Position numbers and translations under genes: made by a program
Shown here: piece by piece, positions 25,532 to 33,620 of the stretch
Layout of the letters: each line of letters opens with the position of its first letter
Numbering within the stretch: the first letter of the stretch is position 1
Assembly (NCBI RefSeq): GCF_023062595.1
Contig: NZ_JALLAN010000002.1
Location: 376,099 to 440,098, forward strand
Direction of reading: 5' to 3'
From: Arthrobacter rhizosphaerae
GTDB taxonomy: Bacteria; Actinomycetota; Actinomycetes; Actinomycetales; Micrococcaceae
DNA length: 64,000 bases
The notes under the pieces: model-generated
Told to the model about the DNA's origin: nothing
Databases searched by the model: none
What the model saw: only the letters and a program-made list of their open reading frames with translations

Positions 25532-27336
25532 CGGGACATCTCCTCCGCCTCGGCGTCGAGTTCTGACAACTCTGAATCGAGGTCCCGCGGTTCCGCCACC
25601 AGGTTCGCAATCACGTACCGGTAGTGGTCGTTGGCAGCGAGCAGTTCAGTATGGGTTCCGACGGCGGTGATTCGGCCGTCCTCAAGCAAAGCCACCCGGT
25701 CCGCCAGCGCGACAGTGGACGGGCGGTGCGCAACGATCAGCGTTGTGGTTTCTGCGAGAACTTCCCGAAGCCTCGCTTCCACGAGCTCTTCTGTGTGGAC
25801 ATCCAAGGCAGACAACGGGTCATCGAGCACCAGGACCTTGGGTTTGGCAGCGATTGCCCGGGCCAGCGCGATCCGCTGGCGCTGGCCTCCGGACAGGCTG
25901 AGCCCTTCCTCCCCGATCAGCGTATCCACGCCGTCAGGAAGGGAGTACGCGAAGTGGGCCTGCGCGACGTCCAGCGATTCGTGGAGGAGTTCCTCGGTCC
26001 GCTCCGCAGCCCCTAGCAGTACGTTGTCCCGGACTGAGCTGGAGAACAAGGTGGTGTCCTCGAAAGCCATTCCTACTACGCGTCGGAGTTCTTCAACGTC
26101 GAAATCTCGGAGATCAACGCCGTCAATGGTGATGGACCCGTCCGTAACGTCGTAGAGGCGGGGGACCAATTGCAGCATGGCGCTCTTCCCGCTGCCCGTG
26201 ATGCCCACCAATGCCAGGGTCTCTCCGGGCCTGACCTCCAGGGAGATGCCGCGAAGGATGGGGTGTTCCGGCGCGTCCTCAAACGCGAAGGAAGCGGTGT
26301 TGAAAGTCAGAGCGCCCTTTACCTCCTGCGGCTTCCGGGGTGACTCCGGGGTAGTGATGGTGTTGACCGAGTCCATGACTTCGAAGTGCCGGTCCACGGC
26401 GGTCTTAGCGGTGAGGGCCATGGCAAGGAGCATCCCGGAGAACTCCACGGGCGCCGCGACCACCGCAGCGGTGGCAAAGAAGGCAACCAGCGCGCCAATG
26501 CCCAGCTCGCCGCTCGCCGCGAGCATCACTCCCACCACCAGGCCGGCGCCGAGGGCAAGCTCGGGGAGGAGCGTGACCACCATGGTGAACGTGGCCTGGT
26601 GCTTGGCCTTGGCGATTTCGGTCTGCCGCAGCACTTCAGCCTGCTCGTTGAAGTTCTCCAGCGCTTCCCGGCTCCTGCCGAAGGCCTTCAGGACGCGGAT
26701 GCCGTGCACCGACTCCTCAACCGTTGTGGCGAGGTCCCCGGCCTGATCCTGGCTTTGCCGCGTGACCTTGCTGAAGCTCGTACGGAACCGGAAGCCATAA
26801 ATCATGATGGGAAGGGCGGCGCCGAGGAAGATCAGTGCCAGCTGCCAGCTCATGGTGAACATCACGACGACGCCGATCACCACAGTCAGGGTGGTCACAA
26901 CCAGCATGATGGCGCCGAAGGCCATCCAGCGGCGAAGGAAATTCAGGTCCGTCATGGCGCGGGAGAGCAGCTGGCCGGAACCCCAGCGGTCGTGGAACGC
27001 AACGGGGAGGTCCTGCAGGTGGTGGTAGAGCGAGGTCCGCATCCGGGTTTCCACCGTGGTGGCGGGGTTGATAACGAACTGCCGGCGCAGGGCAACGAGT
27101 CCCGCCTCGGCGATACCGAGCACAAGAATGGTCAGCGATGCCATCAGCACTGATTCGGTGGCTCCGCCGGGCTGGAGGGATTCATTGACCAGCACCCGCA
27201 GTACCTGAGGAATTGCCAAAGCCACGACGCTGGCCAAAAGGGCACAAAGAAGCCCCAGGAAAAGCCTGGGGAGGATGGGCTTCATGTGCGGATAGAGACG
27301 GCTGATGGATTGGAAGAATGAGGTCTGCTTGGTCAT
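25528..27336 (-). CDS. ABC exporter half-transporter (degenerate subunit)
   Basis: A 602-residue membrane-plus-ATPase half-transporter, first gene of the exporter pair and overlapping the second by 4 bp. Walker A is GITGSGKS (378-385) and the signature is an intact LSGGQ (481-485). Walker B reads VLVLDD, so Asp506 replaces the catalytic Glu, and the Q-loop position is Glu (AFEDTTLF). These substitutions mark the non-hydrolytic site of heterodimeric exporters: this subunit's Walker motifs pair with the partner's altered VSSGQ signature. The start at 27336 gives a short cytoplasmic MTKQTSFFQS lead. Confidence 0.9.
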   Translation of the reverse strand: MTKQTSFFQSISRLYPHMKPILPRLFLGLLCALLASVVALAIPQVLRVLVNESLQPGGATESVLMASLTILVLGIAEAGLVALRRQFVINPATTVETRMRTSLYHHLQDLPVAFHDRWGSGQLLSRAMTDLNFLRRWMAFGAIMLVVTTLTVVIGVVVMFTMSWQLALIFLGAALPIMIYGFRFRTSFSKVTRQSQDQAGDLATTVEESVHGIRVLKAFGRSREALENFNEQAEVLRQTEIAKAKHQATFTMVVTLLPELALGAGLVVGVMLAASGELGIGALVAFFATAAVVAAPVEFSGMLLAMALTAKTAVDRHFEVMDSVNTITTPESPRKPQEVKGALTFNTASFAFEDAPEHPILRGISLEVRPGETLALVGITGSGKSAMLQLVPRLYDVTDGSITIDGVDLRDFDVEELRRVVGMAFEDTTLFSSSVRDNVLLGAAERTEELLHESLDVAQAHFAYSLPDGVDTLIGEEGLSLSGGQRQRIALARAIAAKPKVLVLDDPLSALDVHTEELVEARLREVLAETTTLIVAHRPSTVALADRVALLEDGRITAVGTHTELLAANDHYRYVIANLVAEPRDLDSELSELDAEAEEMSR

Positions 27337-27482
27337 GCCCGCTTCTTAGCGCTCAACTGCGTATGTGGTGTCCCGTAGCAACTACCTTATTCCATGGCCT
27401 GACACGTTTGACGGAATTCCGGGAGAGACGTTGAGCTTGGGCAGTTATTGCAATACGCAATGCTTGGCGTTGAGAGCCTGCT

Positions 27483-28430
27483 CTAGCCCTTTGCGGTCAG
27501 CGTGAGCAGCACGGCTTCGGGGCGGCAGGCGATGCGAACCGGTGCGAACCGTGAGGTGCCTATGCCTCCCGAGACGTTTACCGGCGTCGTGCTTCCGTTG
27601 CTGTGCCAGTCGTTGAGGCCTTTTGCCCGCCACGTGGGGAGGTCGCAGTTTGAGACAAGCGCGCCGTAGCCGGGGATACAGATCTGCCCGCCGTGGGTGT
27701 GGCCGGCCAGGAGGAGATCGGCACCGTCCTCGGTGAAGTGGTCCAGGACGCGTTGGTAGGGGGCATGGATCACCCCTACGCGAAGATGCGGCGTGATGTC
27801 CTGGTTCTTCGTCCCCCGGGGCCAGCCAGCGTACCGTTCCAGGCCAAGATGGGGATCGTCGACGCCGGAGAAATCAAAGCGGAGTCCCTTGAGTACCAGG
27901 GACTGGGCGCGGTTGGTCAGGTCCAACCAGCCACCCATGCCGAAGCCTGCACGCAGGCGCGGCCAGTCCAGCTCCAGCTGATTGCGGTCTGCCTGGGATG
28001 GCCTGAGGAGATACATGGCCGGGTTTTTCAGCCGCGGGGCGAAATAGTCGTTGGAGCCCGGGACGAAGACGCCGGGGAATTCCATCAGCGGCTCCAACGC
28101 TTCGAGGAGCGGGTCGATGGCCTTCACATGGCTGAGGTTGTCACCTGTGTTGACCACCAAGTCCGGTTTCAAGGCTGCCAAAGACCTCAACCATTGGGCT
28201 TTGAGATTCTGGCCGGGGACAAAGTGGATGTCGCTGAGGTGCAGGACGCGAAAAGGACCGAATCCGTTGGGGAGGATGGGCAGCGTCTCTTCACGCAGCT
28301 CAAACTGGTTCTTTTCCCATATCCCGTAGCTTGCGGCCGCAAGCCCTGCGGTAGCCCCGACGGCGGCTGTGACGGCAAAACCGCGCCCGACGGCGCGGGC
28401 GCGGTCTGCCAATGCGGAGAAATCGGCCAT
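27483..28430 (-). CDS. Metallophosphoesterase
   Basis: A 315-residue calcineurin-like phosphoesterase of the YkuE/Rv3683 type. Metal-binding motifs are LSDIHF, NTGDNLSH, GSNDYF (in place of the usual GNHD) and LAGHTHGGQI. An N-terminal hydrophobic segment (AVTAAVGATAGLAAASYGIW, about residues 17-36) suggests a membrane anchor or uncleaved signal. The start is set at the ATG at 28430, seven bases after the stop of the penicillin-binding protein gene, because the longer frame adds an Arg/Pro-rich tract overlapping that gene. The pbp-phosphoesterase order is common in actinobacteria and suggests a cell-envelope role. Confidence 0.9.
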   Translation of the reverse strand: MADFSALADRARAVGRGFAVTAAVGATAGLAAASYGIWEKNQFELREETLPILPNGFGPFRVLHLSDIHFVPGQNLKAQWLRSLAALKPDLVVNTGDNLSHVKAIDPLLEALEPLMEFPGVFVPGSNDYFAPRLKNPAMYLLRPSQADRNQLELDWPRLRAGFGMGGWLDLTNRAQSLVLKGLRFDFSGVDDPHLGLERYAGWPRGTKNQDITPHLRVGVIHAPYQRVLDHFTEDGADLLLAGHTHGGQICIPGYGALVSNCDLPTWRAKGLNDWHSNGSTTPVNVSGGIGTSRFAPVRIACRPEAVLLTLTAKG

Positions 28431-28437
28431 CGGCAGG

Positions 28438-30705
28438 CTATCCGTTCCCGCGGCCCTTGTCGTCCGACCCCGTCGGGGCCGGAGCAGGGGCCTGGGTGGG
28501 GGCCTGTGCCGGAGAGGTGCTTTGGGTTGTTGGCCGAGGGGCGGGCGCACCATTAATCATGTTCGACGGCGGTGCAGGGAATGGATTGGTGCCGTAGGAC
28601 GGGGCGACTTGCAGCATGTAGTTGGCGAACTGCGGGCCCGCGATCATGTAGCCGTCGATTCCCGGGTAGAACTTGCCGTTGATGGTGACGTTCTGGCCGG
28701 CACGGTTTTGGCTGCCCAAGGGGTCACCGAACCAAGTGGCAGTCGCCAGGCCACTGGTATAGCCAACCACCCAGGTGGAACTGTTGTTGTCGTTGGTCCC
28801 CGTCTTGGCTGCGACAGGGAAATTGGTCTTTGTTGAAATGCGCGGTTGGATCCAGAAGCCTGAACCAACGTTCAGCACATCCTGCATCGCGTATGCCACT
28901 CCGCGTGCCACCTCTGGTTTCACTGCGTCCCGGCAGTTAGCTGCTTGGGCAGGGAGCTGGGCTCCCGTCTGATCCGTTACAGAAGTGATTGCGACGGGTT
29001 CACAGTACTTTCCGTCAGCAGCGAACGTCGCAAAGGCGCTTGCCAAGGTCAGCGGGGATGTTTGGGTGGCGCCGATGAGGTTGGAGAGGCGGGTCATGTT
29101 CACCTGCGGGTTGGGTCCCTCAGGGCTTGGCAGGCCGCTGTGAATACCCACGGCGTCAACAATTTTCTGGATGCCGCAGAGGTCCACCTGGGCCGCGGAT
29201 GCGAACGTAATGGTGTTGATCGAGTTCGCCAGACCGTCGAGGACGGACATGTACTTGTAGTGATCCTTGTCGGCATTCTGGAGGTCCGTGGTGCCCCTGC
29301 TGCTGTCGTAAGAGTCGGTCACGGGCGTGGGACACGTGTTCTTCCATGGGAAGCCCGCTGGGTAGCGCCGCGTTGCACCATTCAACTGGGTGTTCATTGA
29401 CTTGCCCTCATTGAGCCACTGCGCAAATGTGAAGGGTTTCATGGTGGAACCGGGCTGGAAGCCACCCAGACCGTTCAGGTCGTTGCCGTCTTTGTCCTGG
29501 ACATCCACGTTGAAATTCTGGGTCTGATCCCATTTTCCTTCTGCCGGGAGCCAGACCGTATTTTGGGCCATCGAGACTATCTTGCCCGTGTTCGGCTGCA
29601 CAGAAACCAGTGAAGCGCCCCAACGGTCTGGATTGGCGCCTGCGGATGCATCCACCTGGGCCTGGGCCACATTCTGGGCGTTGGGATCGAGCGTGGTTGT
29701 AATGGTCAAGCCGCCACGGAAAATCTTCTTTTCACGTTCATCAACGGTCGCACCGTATGCGGGGTCGTTCAACAACAGATGGACTACGTAGTCGCAGAAG
29801 TAGGCTGCAGTTGCGGAATAGGGACAACCCTGCCGGGCGGGAGTGACTTTGGTTTCCACAGGCGTAGCAACAGCAGCATCGTACTCGGCCTGCTTGATCT
29901 TGTTTTGGCTAAGCATGGACTTCAGAACCAGATCCCGCCGGTTCTTTGCGTTCTCCGGATTGGTGACCGGGTCATAGAAGGAAGGGCTGTTCACAACACC
30001 GGCCAGCAGTGCTGCTTGCGGAAGGGTCAAATCTTTGGCATTTGTGCTGAAGAAAAGCCGTGAGGCTGCCTCAATCCCATATGCGTCCCGGTTGAAGAAG
30101 ACAATGTTGAGGTAGCCCTCGAGGATCTGCTCCTTGCTGAACTTCTTCTCCAAGGCGATGGCGAGCTTCATTTCACGCAGCTTGTCACCAACACCCTTGT
30201 TCACGCCGTTGAGCTTGATGTCATCTTCTTTGCCCTCGGCGGCGAGGTTATTGTTCAGGATGTTGTTGACGTACTGCTGGGTGATGGTCGAAGCGCCCTG
30301 CTTGTTTCCCCGGGCTGTACTGACCAGGGCCCGCATGATGCCGGTGGTGTCCACCCCGCCGTGCTCATAGAACCGGCTGTCCTCGATCGCGATCACGGCA
30401 TCTTTGATGTATGGCGACATCTGATCCAACGCAACCCGCGTACGGTTTTCAGCAAAGAGGTTGGCGATGACACTGCCGTCATTTGCCAGAATTTTGGTGG
30501 ACTGGCTCGGCGGGTCCACCTGCAACTCGGCCGGAAGAGTGTCAAAAAACTCAATGGATCCGCTGGCTGTGCTGCCCGAAACGGCAGCAGCCGGAACCAG
30601 CAAACCTGCCACCAAGACACCACAAATGGCACTCACACCCAGGAATCCGAGGATCTTTCCGAGGGTAGTGGCCGTGTCAAATAAAGGGTTCTTACCAGTC
30701 GCCAT
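28438..30705 (-). CDS. Class A penicillin-binding protein (PonA-like)
   Basis: A 755-residue bifunctional peptidoglycan synthase. After a short cytoplasmic lead and one membrane helix (about residues 18-40), the glycosyltransferase 51 domain shows IAIEDSRFYEHGG with catalytic Glu108, and QGASTITQQ. The transpeptidase domain has Ser420-x-x-Lys423 (STMKPF), Ser495-Ile-Asn497 and Lys634-Thr-Gly. The tail (last 50 residues) is Pro/Ala/Thr-rich. The ATG at 30705, preceded by GTGGAAAAC, is preferred to an upstream ATG 72 bases earlier that overlaps the divergent DUF4177 gene. It makes and cross-links cell-wall glycan outside the membrane. Confidence 0.94.
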   Translation of the reverse strand: MATGKNPLFDTATTLGKILGFLGVSAICGVLVAGLLVPAAAVSGSTASGSIEFFDTLPAELQVDPPSQSTKILANDGSVIANLFAENRTRVALDQMSPYIKDAVIAIEDSRFYEHGGVDTTGIMRALVSTARGNKQGASTITQQYVNNILNNNLAAEGKEDDIKLNGVNKGVGDKLREMKLAIALEKKFSKEQILEGYLNIVFFNRDAYGIEAASRLFFSTNAKDLTLPQAALLAGVVNSPSFYDPVTNPENAKNRRDLVLKSMLSQNKIKQAEYDAAVATPVETKVTPARQGCPYSATAAYFCDYVVHLLLNDPAYGATVDEREKKIFRGGLTITTTLDPNAQNVAQAQVDASAGANPDRWGASLVSVQPNTGKIVSMAQNTVWLPAEGKWDQTQNFNVDVQDKDGNDLNGLGGFQPGSTMKPFTFAQWLNEGKSMNTQLNGATRRYPAGFPWKNTCPTPVTDSYDSSRGTTDLQNADKDHYKYMSVLDGLANSINTITFASAAQVDLCGIQKIVDAVGIHSGLPSPEGPNPQVNMTRLSNLIGATQTSPLTLASAFATFAADGKYCEPVAITSVTDQTGAQLPAQAANCRDAVKPEVARGVAYAMQDVLNVGSGFWIQPRISTKTNFPVAAKTGTNDNNSSTWVVGYTSGLATATWFGDPLGSQNRAGQNVTINGKFYPGIDGYMIAGPQFANYMLQVAPSYGTNPFPAPPSNMINGAPAPRPTTQSTSPAQAPTQAPAPAPTGSDDKGRGNG

Positions 30706-30742
30706 GTTTTCCACTTTAGCGGGTAGGACTAGTCTTTCTCTC

Positions 30743-30898
30743 ATGACCAAATGGGAGTACGCCACGATTCCGCTCATTATTCACGCCACAAAGCAGATCC
30801 TTGACCAGTGGGGAGACGACGGCTGGGAGCTGGTCCAAGTTGTTCCAGGTCCTGAAGGTAACGGCCTGGTTGCCTACCTGAAAAGGGAGAAGCAGTAG
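30743..30898 (+). CDS. DUF4177 domain protein (51 aa)
   Basis: A 51-residue protein, MTKWEYATIPLI at the start and WGDDGWELVQVVPG in the middle, which is the DUF4177 pattern. There is no signal peptide. It is divergent from the PBP gene with 37 bases between starts and is followed one base later by the RidA gene, so the two are probably co-transcribed. The function of the domain is unknown. Confidence 0.85.
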   Translation: MTKWEYATIPLIIHATKQILDQWGDDGWELVQVVPGPEGNGLVAYLKREKQ

Positions 30899-30899
30899 C

Positions 30900-31433
30900 A
30901 TGACAAGCCCCGCAAACACTGACGCCGCGGCATCTGACGCACCGGCATCCGCCGTCGAGCAACGACTCGCCGAGCTGGGACTGACCCTGCCCGAGGTGGC
31001 TGCCCCGGTGGCCGCCTACGTCCCGGCCCTGATCTCCGGCAACCACGTCTACACCTCCGGCCAGCTGCCCTTTATTAACGGCAAACTCGAAGCTACGGGC
31101 AAAGTGTCCACCGGTTCGGAGGGCTACGCCGACGAACCGACAGTCTCCCCGGAAGACGCCAAGCACTACGCTGCAGTGTGCGCAGTCAACGCGCTCGCCG
31201 CCGTCAAAAGCGTCATCGGTGACCTTGACCGCATCACACGGATCGTCAAGGTTGTCGGCTACGTCTCGTCAGACCCGTCCTTCACTGGCCAGCCGGGAGT
31301 CATCAACGGTGCCTCCGAACTGCTGGGGAAAGTCTTCGGCGAGGCGGGGCAGCACGCACGCGCCGCCGTCGGTGTTTCAGTCCTACCCCTTGACTCTCCG
31401 GTTGAAGTGGACCTGATTGCCGAGTTCGCCTAA
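30900..31433 (+). CDS. RidA/YjgF-family protein
   Basis: A 177-residue RidA-family protein, whose members deaminate reactive enamine/imine intermediates from pyridoxal-phosphate enzymes. An N-terminal Ala-rich extension of about 18 residues precedes the domain. Family features are YVPALISGNHVYTSGQLPF, NALAAVKSVIGDLDRI and an ARAAVGVSVLPLDSPVEVD ending that carries the usual active-site Arg. It lies directly after DUF4177 and 15 bases before a NUDIX gene, suggesting a small housekeeping operon. Confidence 0.92.
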   Translation: MTSPANTDAAASDAPASAVEQRLAELGLTLPEVAAPVAAYVPALISGNHVYTSGQLPFINGKLEATGKVSTGSEGYADEPTVSPEDAKHYAAVCAVNALAAVKSVIGDLDRITRIVKVVGYVSSDPSFTGQPGVINGASELLGKVFGEAGQHARAAVGVSVLPLDSPVEVDLIAEFA

Positions 31434-31448
31434 GGCCGGTCGTTCCCT

Positions 31449-32360
31449 TTGCCGCAGTTAGCCCGTCGCCTGTTTGTGTTGCCCCCGGAACTTGAGGGGG
31501 CAGCACGCAGCTGGCTCGAACATGGCGAGCGGACGCCACGTGCGCCCCGCCTCGCCTCATCCGTCGTCCTGCTCAGGGATTCGCCCACCGGCCTGGAGAC
31601 CTGGCTGGGCTACCGTCCAGGGTCTTCACCTCTTGGAGTGCTCGCCTTCCCGGGCGGCTCCCTTGACACCTTCGACGACGACCCCCTCGGCTGGCTAGGC
31701 CCCTCACCGCAGCATTGGGCCGAGCAGATGGGAACGGACGACGTCGGACTCGCCCGCCGTCACATCGTCGGCGCCATCCGCGAACTTTTCGAGGAAACCG
31801 GCGTGCTGTTGGCCGGTCCTGACCTTTCCACCACTGTCGAAGCAAATTCCACTCCGGAATGGATGCGGGCACGTGAAGCTGTGGCAAACCAGGAAAAGTC
31901 CTTCACGGAAGTCCTCGCCAAGCGTGGGCTGTCCCTGCGGACGGACCTGCTGAAGCCCCTCGTCAACTGGCTCAGCCCGGATTTTGCCCATCACCGTTTC
32001 AACACACGCTATTTTGCCGCGACTGTGCCTGTGAATCAGCAGCCCACACTCTTGGAAAGCAAGGGCGTGTGGGGCCGCTGGGTGTGCGCCAAACGGGTCA
32101 TCGAAGAGCGCGAAACCACGGCGCTCGGTGATGAAGTAGGTCAGGAAAACACCGTGGGCCTGACCCTCGGAGAGCTCCTGGTGCCGGGGTCGGAGATCAT
32201 GCTCGAGAAAATGGCGGCGGCGAATGGCTGCATCGCCTACCTGAGCTACAAGCGCAAGCCACACGTGTATCAGCCAAAGCTCGTGGAAGAGGGCGGGAAG
32301 CTCATGCTCGAAGTCGAGGCAGCAAAGACGGTAGCCGGGGAGCCTCAGCGGGAGCGGTAA
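31449..32360 (+). CDS. NUDIX hydrolase family protein
   Basis: A 303-residue protein with a NUDIX domain at about residues 35-130: FPGGSLD starts the box and RELFEETGVLL ends it. A roughly 25-residue insertion (DDDPLGWLGPSPQHWAEQ region) lies between the two halves, as in NUDT19/YfcD-like long members. The substrate is a nucleoside or CoA diphosphate linked to another group. The frame begins with a TTG at 31449, 15 bases after the RidA stop, without a strong ribosome site; a later start is possible. The C-terminal half is unassigned. Confidence 0.85.
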   Translation: MPQLARRLFVLPPELEGAARSWLEHGERTPRAPRLASSVVLLRDSPTGLETWLGYRPGSSPLGVLAFPGGSLDTFDDDPLGWLGPSPQHWAEQMGTDDVGLARRHIVGAIRELFEETGVLLAGPDLSTTVEANSTPEWMRAREAVANQEKSFTEVLAKRGLSLRTDLLKPLVNWLSPDFAHHRFNTRYFAATVPVNQQPTLLESKGVWGRWVCAKRVIEERETTALGDEVGQENTVGLTLGELLVPGSEIMLEKMAAANGCIAYLSYKRKPHVYQPKLVEEGGKLMLEVEAAKTVAGEPQRER

Positions 32361-32560
32361 GTCTTTGGCTTGCGCCGGCCGCCCTGCTCGTACTTGGCCC
32401 GAAGCCCGACATCCTCCGCGTGCTCGCTCGTTCCTCGCTTGGACGCACGCTTCCGGATGCCGGACCTTCGGGCCTTTTGCGTTCGATAGCAGGAGGCAAG
32501 ATCGGCACAAGGCGGCCAGCGGTCTTTCGCGTAGGAGCGCATCGAGGTCGATCGCGGCAC
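32345..32560 (-). CDS. Possible small basic protein (71 aa)
   Basis: A 71-codon frame starting with GTG at 32560, with good GC-rich third positions and a very basic product (many Arg/Lys; segment RRSGIRKRASKRG). Its end overlaps the convergent NUDIX stop by 16 bases. No convincing ribosome site is present and the family is not recognised. It would be downstream of crp on the same strand. It may be a small nucleic-acid-binding protein, or the frame may be fortuitous. Confidence 0.4.
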   Translation of the reverse strand: MPRSTSMRSYAKDRWPPCADLASCYRTQKARRSGIRKRASKRGTSEHAEDVGLRAKYEQGGRRKPKTYRSR

Positions 32561-32606
32561 ATAGGTCGCCCAGCGACCGGAGTGGCGCCTATCGAGCGTG
32601 TCTAAG

Positions 32607-32712
32607 CGACGGCGAAAGGCTGCTTGCCGGCGAACCCTAGACCAGTAAGGACTAGCGTTCGACGGCGAAAGGCTGCTTGCCGGCGAACCCTAGACCAGTA
32701 AGGACTAGCGGG
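32607..32712. repeat. Tandem duplication, 2 x 51 bp, at the 3' end of crp
   Basis: Two identical 51-base copies, 32607-32657 and 32660-32710, are separated by TT. The second copy runs into the last codons of crp and contains its stop codon (32705-32707), so the extra copy lies just beyond the gene. Each copy holds TTGCCGGCGAA and CTAGACCAGTAAGGACTAG. The region 32361-32704 otherwise holds only the possible small basic gene. Confidence 0.85.
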
Positions 32713-33382
32713 AGCGCTGGCGGAGGCGCTGCATGTCCAGGATTACGACGGCGCGCGCTTCCAGGCGCAACCAGCCACGCTGCACGAATTCGGCCAGAGC
32801 CTTGTTCACGGTTTCGCGGGAAGCGCCGACAAGCTGGGCGAGTTCTTCCTGCGTGAGTTCGTGGGCCACCAGTACGCCGTCGGTTGCCGGACGGCCGAAG
32901 CGGTCAGCGAGATCCAGGAGGGCCTTAGCCACGCGGCCGGGGACATCCGAGAAGACGAGGTCTGAGAGGGAGTCGTTGGTGCGGCGGAGCCGGCGGGCAA
33001 GGGCCTGCAGCAGCTGGGCCGAAACCTCTGGACGGGTGCGAAGGAGGGCGTTGAGGCTTTCATTCCTCAACCCTGCCAGCCGTGTTTCAGAGACAGCCGT
33101 GGCCGTTGCTGTGCGCGGGCTCGGGTCAAACAGGGCCATTTCGCCGAAAAGCTCGCCCGGGCCAAGGATCGCCAACAGGGACTCGCGGCCGTCGGGGGAG
33201 GTGCGGCCGAGCTTTACCTTGCCCGAGACGATGAAGTACAGCTGGTCACCCTGGTCGCCTTCGCGGAAGACCGACGCTCCGCGCGACAGGTCCACCTCGG
33301 TGAGTTCGTCCGTCAGCAGACGGAAAGCTTCGTCGTCGAGCGTGGCGAAAAGGGGTGCGCGGCGCAATACCTCGATGTCCAT
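32705..33382 (-). CDS. crp: Crp/Fnr-family global regulator (GlxR/Crp-like)
   Basis: A 225-residue cyclic-nucleotide-binding regulator. The N-terminal cNMP domain (about residues 10-125) contains GDQLYFIVSGKVKLGR and PGELFGEMALFDPSPRTATATA, where the conserved Glu and Arg contact cAMP. A C-terminal winged helix has LTQEELAQLVGASRETVNKAL. The ATG at 33382 with AGGAG just before it is chosen; a longer frame adds 57 unlikely residues. In actinobacteria this protein acts as a global carbon and aerobiosis regulator. It lies divergently from the MarP-like protease gene. Confidence 0.94.
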   Translation of the reverse strand: MDIEVLRRAPLFATLDDEAFRLLTDELTEVDLSRGASVFREGDQGDQLYFIVSGKVKLGRTSPDGRESLLAILGPGELFGEMALFDPSPRTATATAVSETRLAGLRNESLNALLRTRPEVSAQLLQALARRLRRTNDSLSDLVFSDVPGRVAKALLDLADRFGRPATDGVLVAHELTQEELAQLVGASRETVNKALAEFVQRGWLRLEARAVVILDMQRLRQRSR

Positions 33383-33620
33383 GAAATCTCCTGAGTAAAA
33401 GTGTCGGCTGTGGGCGCTTTTGCCATTGTTCCAGAATTTTGGCGGTTCTGTGACGTACTTGGCACGGGAAACGCCCGGAACGGCGCTGAAGAGAGCCCGG
33501 CGGAGGGCCGGATGGACGAGGATCGACTGCCCGGCGGCGTCCGCCGGGGTCACCCCATTGAAGGCAAACTGTCAGACTTCGCCAGTAGAATCGGATCCTA
33601 ACTGTATGTAAGGAGCCTTG

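Noticed and set aside
23699..27336. ABC exporter as a confirmed component of the peptide circuit
   Set aside because: It is separated by a terminator and a tRNA gene, is on the opposite strand, and the peptide already has a Sec signal.
33440..33470. Possible Crp self-binding site (TGTGACGTACTTGGCA) upstream of crp
   Set aside because: Only the left half matches the TGTGA-N6-TCACA consensus, so it was not listed as a site.
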